Under the pieces are notes generated by a model. That model searched no databases. It saw only the letters and a list, made by a program, of their open reading frames with translations, and had not been told where the DNA came from. A stretch of DNA of 59,271 nucleotides from an uncultured Muribaculaceae bacterium. Its GTDB lineage: Bacteria; Bacteroidota; Bacteroidia; Bacteroidales; Muribaculaceae. The stretch lies in contig CAJTQU010000013.1 in the NCBI GenBank assembly GCA_910578665.1, positions 1 to 59,271 of the forward strand, read 5' to 3'. The position numbers and the translations under genes were made by a program. How positions within the stretch are numbered: the first letter of the stretch is position 1; each line of letters opens with the position of its first letter. Shown in pieces: positions 53,369 to 59,271 of the stretch.

Positions 53369-54463
53369 TTACTTGACTATGCCTATAAGATGCAATATAC
53401 GGGTCGGATGCAGCGGATCGTCAGTCACAACTTCTACTGATACATTAAACGGACCGGATTCAAGTCCGCCTGTATCAAACTTACACTTCACACGTTCTTC
53501 CCTACCCGGCTTCACAACGCTCGGCATACGTGACACTTTAAGTGCCTTACGGACTTGTGTAGAATGTACCCTTTTCACTTTCAGCGGTGTGCGACCTTCG
53601 TTTTTAACAGAGAAAGAGAATTCATATGGTTTACTCCTGCGTGATATGTCTCCCAGCTCAACTACAGTGGGATAAACCAACGATGACGGCGCGTCACGCA
53701 ACTGCTGCTCGTTCATTTTAGAAGTGTCTGGCAGTATATTTGCAGACATAGACAGCATTACGTCTTCATGCCTCTCTCCATAATCGATATGCAGCGTCAC
53801 AGGATATTCCAACGAGCCTATTTCTCCCTGGTCCCGACTATTAAAATAGGCGCTGAGGGTAAATAAATCGCCGGGAGCCACATTACGTGTCGAAACACCG
53901 AGCGACAACGCATCATAAGGATGGCTCCAGCTCACACGCAAAGTATCCGTTCCCTGATTATAACCATATATATACTCATGACGGCTCTGACCGTAAACTA
54001 CATTGCCGAGCCTGATATGGGATGTCGAAAGCCGCAACGGTCCGAACTCCTCCGGGTACTGGGTGCCTAAAGTAGAAGGCGTGCCTATAACCGTGCCTGT
54101 AATCACGATAGATGTAAGGTCTGACGCAACACCTGTATAGACCTTAATATGCTTTCTGAAACGGCCCGGCCTTCCTGTGGGATTATACTCAAACCATACA
54201 GTAGCCGTATCACCGGGAGCAATCTCACCCTCGGTATATCTCGCCACAGTACAACCGCAGGTAGGCTTTACACGCGTTATGATCGTCGGCTCGTCTCCTT
54301 CGTTTACAAACTGCACCTGGCCCTGCTGGTTTCCGGCAGCCTCTTTAAAAGCGCCAAAATCGTATTCCGTGTTCAGCCAGCGTATATTATCAGCCGGCGC
54401 AACCACTGCCGATGCAATAACGGTGAGCGGCACAGCGGCCATCTTAAGAATATTTAGCCCCAT
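53369..54463 (-). CDS. DUF1573 domain protein, exported
   Basis: Exported protein of 364 residues with an N-terminal hydrophobic signal (about 8-22). It contains Ig/ASH-like beta-sandwich repeats. The first has the DUF1573 signature YDFGAFKEAAG...VQFVNEGDEP...KPTCGCTVARYTEGEIAPGDTATV. The later repeats keep strands such as YPTVVELGDISRRSKPYEFSFSVKNEGRTPLKVKRV. Function unknown; the TCGCT cysteines may form a disulfide or bind metal. It is 4 bp downstream of a second DUF1573 gene and is co-transcribed with it. Confidence 0.85.
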   Translation of the reverse strand: MGLNILKMAAVPLTVIASAVVAPADNIRWLNTEYDFGAFKEAAGNQQGQVQFVNEGDEPTIITRVKPTCGCTVARYTEGEIAPGDTATVWFEYNPTGRPGRFRKHIKVYTGVASDLTSIVITGTVIGTPSTLGTQYPEEFGPLRLSTSHIRLGNVVYGQSRHEYIYGYNQGTDTLRVSWSHPYDALSLGVSTRNVAPGDLFTLSAYFNSRDQGEIGSLEYPVTLHIDYGERHEDVMLSMSANILPDTSKMNEQQLRDAPSSLVYPTVVELGDISRRSKPYEFSFSVKNEGRTPLKVKRVHSTQVRKALKVSRMPSVVKPGREERVKCKFDTGGLESGPFNVSVEVVTDDPLHPTRILHLIGIVK

Positions 54464-54467
54464 AACG

Positions 54468-54860
54468 TCAAGGTATTACAGTTCCCACTATTTTAAGGCG
54501 CACTTTCTTAGGAGAGCCATTGGTATGTACAGTGACAGTCCTGTCTATAGGACCGGGACGTCCCAAGGGATTATACGTTACCTTAACTGAACCGCCTTTG
54601 CCGGGCGCAATGGGCCTCTTAGGATATGCAGGTCTGGTACACCCACAGGTGGCAGTGGCATCAATAATCAGCAGATTTCCGTCACCAGTATTTGTGAATG
54701 CAAAATCATGCGAAACAGCGCCACCTTTCTCACGGACATTGCCAAAGTCATAACGATATTCGGTAAATTTCACTTTTGGCCGACCCTCCTTGCGAGCATC
54801 GGCAACAACAGGCAGCAACGCCGCCATCAATACAGCGAATATTAATAGTGCTTTTTTCAT
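54468..54860 (-). CDS. Small DUF1573 domain protein, exported
   Basis: About 130 residues from ATG 54860, chosen because it opens directly on a signal peptide (MKKALLIFAVLMAALLPVVADA); a frame from 54884 adds eight residues in front. It holds a single DUF1573 unit: KFTEYRYDFGNVREKGG, HDFAFTNTGDGNLLI, ATATCGCTRPAYPKRPIAPG and VKVTYNPLGRPG. It looks like a one-domain version of its downstream neighbour. A TAATTTTGC element lies about 60 bp upstream. Function unknown. Confidence 0.85.
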   Translation of the reverse strand: MKKALLIFAVLMAALLPVVADARKEGRPKVKFTEYRYDFGNVREKGGAVSHDFAFTNTGDGNLLIIDATATCGCTRPAYPKRPIAPGKGGSVKVTYNPLGRPGPIDRTVTVHTNGSPKKVRLKIVGTVIP

Positions 54861-54920
54861 ATAGGGTCTAATTTTGCGAAACACACAACACAGGAGCGCA
54901 CACCCCCGTATATATACAAC

Positions 54921-54929
54921 GCAAAATTA
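54921..54929 (-). promoter_or_regulatory. -7 promoter element of the DUF1573 pair
   Basis: Minus-strand TAATTTTGC; leader about 55 nt to ATG 54860. Confidence 0.6.
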
Positions 54930-55032
54930 GCAAAAAATATTGAACAACTATGCCGCCTTAGATAAAAACAGAGAATCACGACTTGCACAAAAGATGTACG
55001 ATCCATACAGCAAATAAATAATCTACGAAATA

Positions 55033-55065
55033 ATTGCATATCAGGCATAAAAGTTGTAACTTTGC
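55033..55065 (+). promoter_or_regulatory. Promoter of rplU-rpmA
   Basis: ATTG (55033-55036, one mismatch to TTTG), 20-bp spacer, TAACTTTGC (55057-55065). Leader of about 80 nt. Confidence 0.75.
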
Positions 55066-55098
55066 ACCGCTTTTCGTACCGCCATGGCTCTAGAAAGA

Positions 55099-55115
55099 AT
55101 GCAATTCTGTTGCAT
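55099..55115 (+). ncRNA. Leader hairpin before rplU (candidate)
   Basis: ATGCAA/TTGCAT, a 6-bp perfect stem with a TTCTG loop in the L21 leader. It could be an autoregulatory site; the fold is small. Confidence 0.35.
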
Positions 55116-55151
55116 CGCCTAACGGTCTAATCTATAAATCAATAAATTAGC

Positions 55152-55475
55152 ATGTACGCTATTGTAGAAATCAAAGGACAGCAGTTCAAAGCCGAAGAAG
55201 GCAAGTATCTGTATGTACACCATCTCGGCGACGAGGTTAAGCAGGGCGAGGCTATCTGCTTTGACAAAGTGCTCCTCGTAGACGCTGACGGCAATGTAAC
55301 TGTAGGCGCACCTACTGTAGAAGGCGCCAAAGTAACCTGCGAGGTAATCGAACCCCTCGTGAAAGGCGACAAAGTAATCGTTTTCAAAAAGAAACGTCGC
55401 AAAGGCTATCGCCGTAAAAACGGCCATCGCCAGCAGTTCAGCAAAGTAATGGTAAAATCAGTAGTTAACGCTTAA
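55152..55475 (+). CDS. rplU: 50S ribosomal protein L21
   Basis: Large-subunit protein of 107 residues that binds 23S rRNA. It begins MYAIVEIKGQQFKAEEGKYL and has the conserved KVIVFKKKRRKGYRRKNGHRQ segment. Codon use is highly biased. It forms the usual pair with L27, 16 bp upstream of it, under one promoter. Confidence 0.97.
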   Translation: MYAIVEIKGQQFKAEEGKYLYVHHLGDEVKQGEAICFDKVLLVDADGNVTVGAPTVEGAKVTCEVIEPLVKGDKVIVFKKKRRKGYRRKNGHRQQFSKVMVKSVVNA

Positions 55476-55491
55476 TTAAAACTCCACAGAA

Positions 55492-55752
55492 ATGGCACAT
55501 AAGAAAGGTGTCGGCAGTTCTAAGAACGGCCGCGAATCAGAAAGCAAACGCCTCGGCGTAAAAATCTTCGGTGGAGCCAAATGCAAAGCCGGAAACATCA
55601 TCAAGCGCCAGCGTGGCACACAGCACCACCCGGGCCTTAATGTAGGCATGGGCAAGGACCACACCCTGTTTGCCCTCATCGACGGCATTGTGGTATTCTC
55701 TACCGGCAAGGCCGGCCGCAAATTTATCAATGTGCAGCCCCACGCCAACTAA
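55492..55752 (+). CDS. rpmA: 50S ribosomal protein L27
   Basis: Large-subunit protein of 86 residues whose N-terminus reaches the peptidyl-transferase centre. It begins MAHKKGVGSSKNGRESESKR with no cleavable extension, followed by GGAKCKAGNIIKRQRGT and the GKDHTLFALIDG segment. It is the last gene of the rplU-rpmA unit and is followed by a strong terminator. Confidence 0.97.
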   Translation: MAHKKGVGSSKNGRESESKRLGVKIFGGAKCKAGNIIKRQRGTQHHPGLNVGMGKDHTLFALIDGIVVFSTGKAGRKFINVQPHAN

Positions 55753-55767
55753 CAAACAACCATGAAT

Positions 55768-55808
55768 TAATAAAAAAGTCTCGGTCGATGGCCGAGACTT
55801 TTTTATTA
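55768..55808. terminator. Bidirectional terminator between rpmA and the SPFH gene
   Basis: A 17-bp perfect stem (55768-55784 with 55792-55808) with a 7-nt loop; the outer part of the stem is A6/T6, so each direction ends in a T run. Confidence 0.92.
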
Positions 55809-55819
55809 GCCTTACCGCC

Positions 55820-56755
55820 TCATCCGGCTGCTGTAGGCAATACTGGCTGCGCCGGCTCGTCTGCACAGAGCACCACCAAAAGATTGCTTACAAGTGCGGC
55901 TTTCTGTGAATCGGTAAACTCGCATACTTTTTCTTTCTCCAACTGAGACAATGCCATATCCACCATACTGACAGCCCCCTCAACAATCTTTTCGCGAGCC
56001 GATATAATAGCCGATGCCTGCTGGCGGCGCAACATGACAGCTGCGATCTCGGGAGCGTATGCAAGATAATTAAGCCTGGCCTCGACCACCTCCATTCCTG
56101 CCATGGCAAGGCGCTCGTTAATCTTGTTTTCAAGCAGCTCGGAGGTTGCATCCCCTCCATCCCTCAAAGTCAGCTCGCTACTGTCGGAACCACTCTGGTC
56201 ATATGCATAATGTCCGGCCACCTCTCTTAACGCGGCATCGCTCTGGATACGCACAAAGCGCTCCAAGGCACCACTGCTCACAATGGTGGCGGCACCAACT
56301 CCTAACGAAGCGGAATCAATATCAAAAACAGCACGGTATGAATCCTTGATTTTCCATACGAGCACCATGCCTATCAAAACCGGATTGCCCACCTTGTCAT
56401 TAACCTTTATAGGCTCTATATCCATATTCCTCAATCTCATAGAAAGCTTGCGGGCCGTGAGCAGTGGATTTATCCAGAAATAACCGACACGGCGGCAGGT
56501 GCCCACATATCGCCCGAAGAATATCAACACGCGCGCCATGCCAGGCTCCTGTACCACGAAGCCCTTTGCCCCTACTACAATTACCAGACCTATAAGAGCG
56601 GCCAGCAATGCCCATGCAGGATTGTCGGTCTGCGCTACTAGATAGACACACCCGGCCAACAAAGCCGGAGCAAGCAGAAATAGAAAAAACAGCATCAAAA
56701 AACCATTCACACACAATCCGCCATACTCATACTCTCCATTATTCACTTTAGTCAT
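55820..56755 (-). CDS. SPFH (band 7/prohibitin-like) membrane protein
   Basis: Inner-membrane protein of 311 residues. Two N-terminal membrane helices (about 17-40 and 46-66) are followed by the SPFH domain: FVVQEPGMARVLIFFGRYVG, GYFWINPLLTARKLSMRLRN, ERFVRIQSDAALREVAGHYAYD, and the helical MAGMEVVEARLNYLAYAPEIAAVMLRRQQASAIISAREKIVEGA. It builds large ring assemblies in relatives that organise membrane microdomains or control proteases. No NfeD or protease partner gene lies beside it. Confidence 0.88.
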   Translation of the reverse strand: MTKVNNGEYEYGGLCVNGFLMLFFLFLLAPALLAGCVYLVAQTDNPAWALLAALIGLVIVVGAKGFVVQEPGMARVLIFFGRYVGTCRRVGYFWINPLLTARKLSMRLRNMDIEPIKVNDKVGNPVLIGMVLVWKIKDSYRAVFDIDSASLGVGAATIVSSGALERFVRIQSDAALREVAGHYAYDQSGSDSSELTLRDGGDATSELLENKINERLAMAGMEVVEARLNYLAYAPEIAAVMLRRQQASAIISAREKIVEGAVSMVDMALSQLEKEKVCEFTDSQKAALVSNLLVVLCADEPAQPVLPTAAG

Positions 56756-56840
56756 AACAATATATTTTAAATTAAAAAATCAATATACCATGGTCACCAT
56801 ATGCCATAACAGATTATTGTCATTACATAGAAACCTACTT

Positions 56841-56849
56841 GCAAAGATA
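56841..56849 (-). promoter_or_regulatory. -7 promoter element of the SPFH gene
   Basis: Minus-strand TATCTTTGC with a TTTG (56872-56875) 22 bp upstream; leader near 80 nt. Confidence 0.55.
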
Positions 56850-56866
56850 ATATAATTTTTAACAAC

Positions 56867-56898
56867 TTTGCCAAAGTCATATTATTTTATTACTTTCG
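56867..56898 (+). promoter_or_regulatory. Promoter of the Pif1-like helicase gene
   Basis: TTTG (56867-56870), 20-bp spacer, TACTTTCG (56891-56898), a one-base variant of TAnnTTTG. The ATG is 23 bp downstream, so the leader is short. The -33 element lies next to that of the divergent SPFH gene. Confidence 0.55.
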
Positions 56899-56920
56899 CA
56901 GCACAATCAGCACTCCGCTT

Positions 56921-59008
56921 ATGATCCATGACACAGACAACGAAGATTTCCGACTAGCCTACAGACTGATAGAACACACCGGATGCAATATATTCCTGAC
57001 AGGGGCCGCCGGCACGGGCAAAACCACATTTCTGCGTCATCTGTCCTCACAATCATCAAAACGCATCGTTGTCGCGGCATCCACAGGTATAGCGGCAATA
57101 AATGCCGGAGGAGTAACCCTGCATTCCCTGTTCCAACTGGATTTCGGCCCGTTTCTACCGTTCCGCCATATGAAGTCCAACAACAGATTCAACCGTGAAA
57201 AACTACGGCTCATACGCGGTATTGACCTGCTTGTAATAGACGAAGTCAGCATGGTGCGTGCCGACCTGCTTGATGCCATAGACCACACTTTGCGACGCCT
57301 TAGGAATCCGGGACACCCTTTCGGAGGAGTACAACTATTACTTATAGGAGATCTGCAACAACTGCCGCCAGTAGTCAAAGATGACGAATGGGGCATGTTG
57401 CGCCAGTACTATGAGACACCGTACTTCTTTTCATCCAGAGCACTCAACATGAGCGGATACAAAACAATAGAATTACGAAAGGTCTACAGACAAAACGATC
57501 CCGTATTCCTCGGACTACTCAACAACATACGCATAGGAAAATGTGACAATGCCACACTGCAAGAACTAAACAAACGCTACAAACCATCGTTTGTACCCGA
57601 TGACAGCAGGCAATGGGTACAACTAACCACACACAACTCGCACGCCCAAAGCATAAACGAAAACAGACTTAAAAACATGTGCGGACCGGAACGCACATAT
57701 ACGGCAACCACCAAAGGGAAATTCCCCGACAACGTATTTCCTGCAGACCCACAGCTCAGACTAAAAACCGGGGCACAGGTAATGTTTATAAAAAACGATC
57801 CCTCTGGCGAACGAAAATATTATAACGGCCTACTAGGCAAAGTCACAGCCCTCACAGACACCTCTGTGACCGTACAACCCGACAACAACCAACCCCCTGT
57901 CATAGTAAAAGCAGACACCTGGGAAAACCGCAGCTACCAAATAGATGAAAACACTGGCTTAATAAGCGAGTCAGTAGACGGAACATTCACCCAGATCCCT
58001 CTTAGAACCGCATGGGCCATGACTATACACAAAAGCCAAGGGCTTACATTCACCAATGCCGTGATAGACACATCGGCAGCATTCGCTCCTGGACAAGCAT
58101 ATGTAGCGCTGTCACGCTGCCGCAGTCTTGACGGACTAGTGCTAAGCCGGCCATTGTCTGCATCTGCATTTATCACAGACGAAAGAATAACCCTGTTTAT
58201 GTCACACACAACGGCTCGACGCCCTGATACGGCAAGCATAGAAAACCTACAGAAACAATATCTGCTCACACTGCTCGGACAACTGTTTGACTTCGGCGAA
58301 ATAGACAAAGCGTTTCAAGAATACCGCAGGACCGTTGACATAGCCTTTCGCAACCTGTATCCCTCACTGCCCTCCAGATATGACGAAGCAGACAAAACAC
58401 TGCGCCAGAGCATCATACAAGTAGCCTCCGCATTTCAAAACCAATATACACGAATGCTGCAGCAATCATCTGCCACATCCTTGGCTGAATCACCGTTGCA
58501 AGAACGCATACACGCAGCTGCAACATACTTTTATAACACCCTAAACCCATTAGCAGAACTCATTAGAGAAACACCGTCACAACACGACAACAAACAAACG
58601 CTCAAACGCCTGAAAACCAGCCACACTACTCTGGAAGACCTGCTGACACAAAAATTGCTGCTTCTTGACGCCATGCAGACAGAAGAATTTAACGCAGCTA
58701 ATTACATAAGGCTGAACGCACGTGCAGCCCTCTTGGCAGTAAAACAAACAGCAAAAAAACAAAAACAAGAAACTATAAATGAAATCACAGACCCTGCCCT
58801 GTTTGACTCCCTGCGCCAATGGCGCTCGGAAGAGGCAAAAAGACAAGGACTACCTGCTTACAGAATAACCAGCACCAAAGCACTCATCAACATAACAGCC
58901 AACAAACCCGAATCTATAGAACAACTCCTGCAAACCAAACACGTCGGACCTAATATAACTCGGAATTACGGTGCACAAATCATAGAAATAATCAACCGGC
59001 ACAAATAA
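56921..59008 (+). CDS. Pif1-like SF1B helicase with C-terminal HRDC domain
   Basis: DNA helicase of 695 residues. Walker A is GAAGTGKTT (28-36), then ASTGIAAINAGGVTLHSLF, Walker B LLVIDEVSMV, motif III LLLIGDLQQLPPV, a VYRQNDPVFLGLLNNIR segment, and the RecD/Pif1 ending AWAMTIHKSQGLTFTNAVID ... VALSRCRSLDGLVL. A helical linker leads to an HRDC-type nucleic-acid binding domain (about 625-690: LRQWRSEEAKRQGLPAYRI and VGPNITRNYGAQIIEII). Relatives unwind G-quadruplexes and R-loops. Unlike the protein at 49470-52202, all catalytic motifs are intact. Confidence 0.92.
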   Translation: MIHDTDNEDFRLAYRLIEHTGCNIFLTGAAGTGKTTFLRHLSSQSSKRIVVAASTGIAAINAGGVTLHSLFQLDFGPFLPFRHMKSNNRFNREKLRLIRGIDLLVIDEVSMVRADLLDAIDHTLRRLRNPGHPFGGVQLLLIGDLQQLPPVVKDDEWGMLRQYYETPYFFSSRALNMSGYKTIELRKVYRQNDPVFLGLLNNIRIGKCDNATLQELNKRYKPSFVPDDSRQWVQLTTHNSHAQSINENRLKNMCGPERTYTATTKGKFPDNVFPADPQLRLKTGAQVMFIKNDPSGERKYYNGLLGKVTALTDTSVTVQPDNNQPPVIVKADTWENRSYQIDENTGLISESVDGTFTQIPLRTAWAMTIHKSQGLTFTNAVIDTSAAFAPGQAYVALSRCRSLDGLVLSRPLSASAFITDERITLFMSHTTARRPDTASIENLQKQYLLTLLGQLFDFGEIDKAFQEYRRTVDIAFRNLYPSLPSRYDEADKTLRQSIIQVASAFQNQYTRMLQQSSATSLAESPLQERIHAAATYFYNTLNPLAELIRETPSQHDNKQTLKRLKTSHTTLEDLLTQKLLLLDAMQTEEFNAANYIRLNARAALLAVKQTAKKQKQETINEITDPALFDSLRQWRSEEAKRQGLPAYRITSTKALINITANKPESIEQLLQTKHVGPNITRNYGAQIIEIINRHK

Positions 59009-59098
59009 ATACGCATATTTATTACAACACACAATACTTTATAAATCAATACATTAAAATCAACACCAAATAAAAATAAAAATAAAAGTACTACAAAA

Positions 59099-59131
59099 TT
59101 TGGCCATATCAAAAAAACTCACTAACTTTGC
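59099..59131 (+). promoter_or_regulatory. Promoter of tRNA-Lys
   Basis: TTTG (59099-59102), 20-bp spacer, TAACTTTGC (59123-59131). Confidence 0.85.
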
Positions 59132-59137
59132 AGCGCA

Positions 59138-59173
59138 ATTAAGGGAAACAGCGACACAAAAACGCCCCTTAAT
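59138..59173 (+). ncRNA. Leader hairpin of the tRNA-Lys transcript
   Basis: ATTAAGGG (59138-59145) pairs perfectly with CCCTTAAT (59166-59173). It begins 7 nt after the -7 element and ends 11 nt before the tRNA. The loop contains CAAAAACG. Confidence 0.65.
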
Positions 59174-59184
59174 CCCAAAACGAT

Positions 59185-59257
59185 GATTCGCTAGCTCAGT
59201 TGGTAGAGCACAACACTTTTAATGTTGGGGTCCTGGGTTCGAGCCCCAGGCGGATCA
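59185..59257 (+). tRNA. tRNA-Lys, anticodon TTT
   Basis: Full cloverleaf: acceptor GATTCGC/GCGGATC, D arm GCTC/GAGC, anticodon stem CAACA/TGTTG with loop CTTTTAA (TTT), and T arm TTCGAGC. Discriminator A; CCA is not encoded (ACTA follows). The window ends 14 bp later, so any further tRNA in the transcript is not seen. Confidence 0.96.
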
Positions 59258-59271
59258 CTAAAGGGTCACTT

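Noticed and set aside
1..59271. CRISPR array, insertion sequence or integrative element
   Set aside because: No regularly spaced direct repeats, transposase, integrase, or paired terminal repeats were found; both tRNA genes are intact without a duplicated 3' end within the window.

Overview
The window looks like a chromosomal segment of a gut Bacteroidota, order Bacteroidales, most likely Muribaculaceae or a close relative. Supporting signs are the many TTTG - about 20 bp - TAnnTTTGC promoters, the lack of clear Shine-Dalgarno sites, a SusC/SusD pair, Bacteroidales-specific families (DUF4954, DUF6048/DUF6452, DUF4199, DUF4286, DUF1573, DUF5715), a Bacteroides-type malate dehydrogenase, tRNA genes without encoded CCA, and C-terminal sorting-type tails on two secreted proteins. 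I see no phage, insertion sequence, integrase, CRISPR array or rRNA. The family-level placement is inference.

Layout. 0.1-3.9 kb (minus): a tightly overlapping trio, PepD dipeptidase - secreted muramidase - second PepD dipeptidase. 4-7.8 kb (plus): an OmpH/Skp-like lipoprotein, then HflX GTPase overlapping a DUF4954 hexapeptide-repeat protein, closed by a 24-bp perfect-stem convergent terminator. 7.8-14.1 kb (minus): SPOR lipoprotein and GH13 amylase, a coiled-coil lipoprotein, RsmI, a conserved unknown and a PBP4-type carboxypeptidase. 14.3-17.5 kb (plus): AI-2E-family permease, thymidine kinase, cysteine desulfidase family protein. 17.5-21.6 kb (minus): bile salt hydrolase-like enzyme, unknown lipoprotein and secreted C10 cysteine protease. 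21.8-24.8 kb (plus): DUF4199, a polyprenyl-phosphate type glycosyltransferase, DUF6452 and DUF6048. 24.9-30 kb (plus): a secreted protein with highly-expressed-type codon use and unknown function, then a BtuB/BtuG-like vitamin B12 uptake pair. 30-32.3 kb (minus): malate dehydrogenase and a secreted Arg/Pro/Gly/His-rich protein. 33-38 kb (plus): SusC/SusD with a long structured leader. 38.3-40.1 kb: ribosomal protein S1. A 590-bp gene-free stretch and tRNA-Pro(GGG) follow. 41.1-49.5 kb (plus): one long operon of DUF5715, AsmA-like, HAD, AroB, glycosyltransferase, DUF4286 and RuvC. 49.5-54.9 kb (minus): a fused and partly degenerate Rossmann/nuclease-like/SF1 helicase protein, MeaB, and two DUF1573 proteins. 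55.1-55.8 kb: ribosomal proteins L21 and L27. 55.8-59.3 kb: SPFH protein (minus), Pif1-like helicase with HRDC domain (plus) and tRNA-Lys(TTT).

Most of the window is core housekeeping and cell-envelope work: wall turnover, periplasmic lipoproteins, ribosome function, nutrient uptake. The least ordinary items are the 910-residue fusion protein at 49.5-52.2 kb, whose nuclease and helicase motifs are partly lost; the hairpins that sit between promoter and tRNA in both tRNA genes, with loops that carry a run matching the cognate codon; and the long structured leaders of the SusC, amylase and S1 genes.
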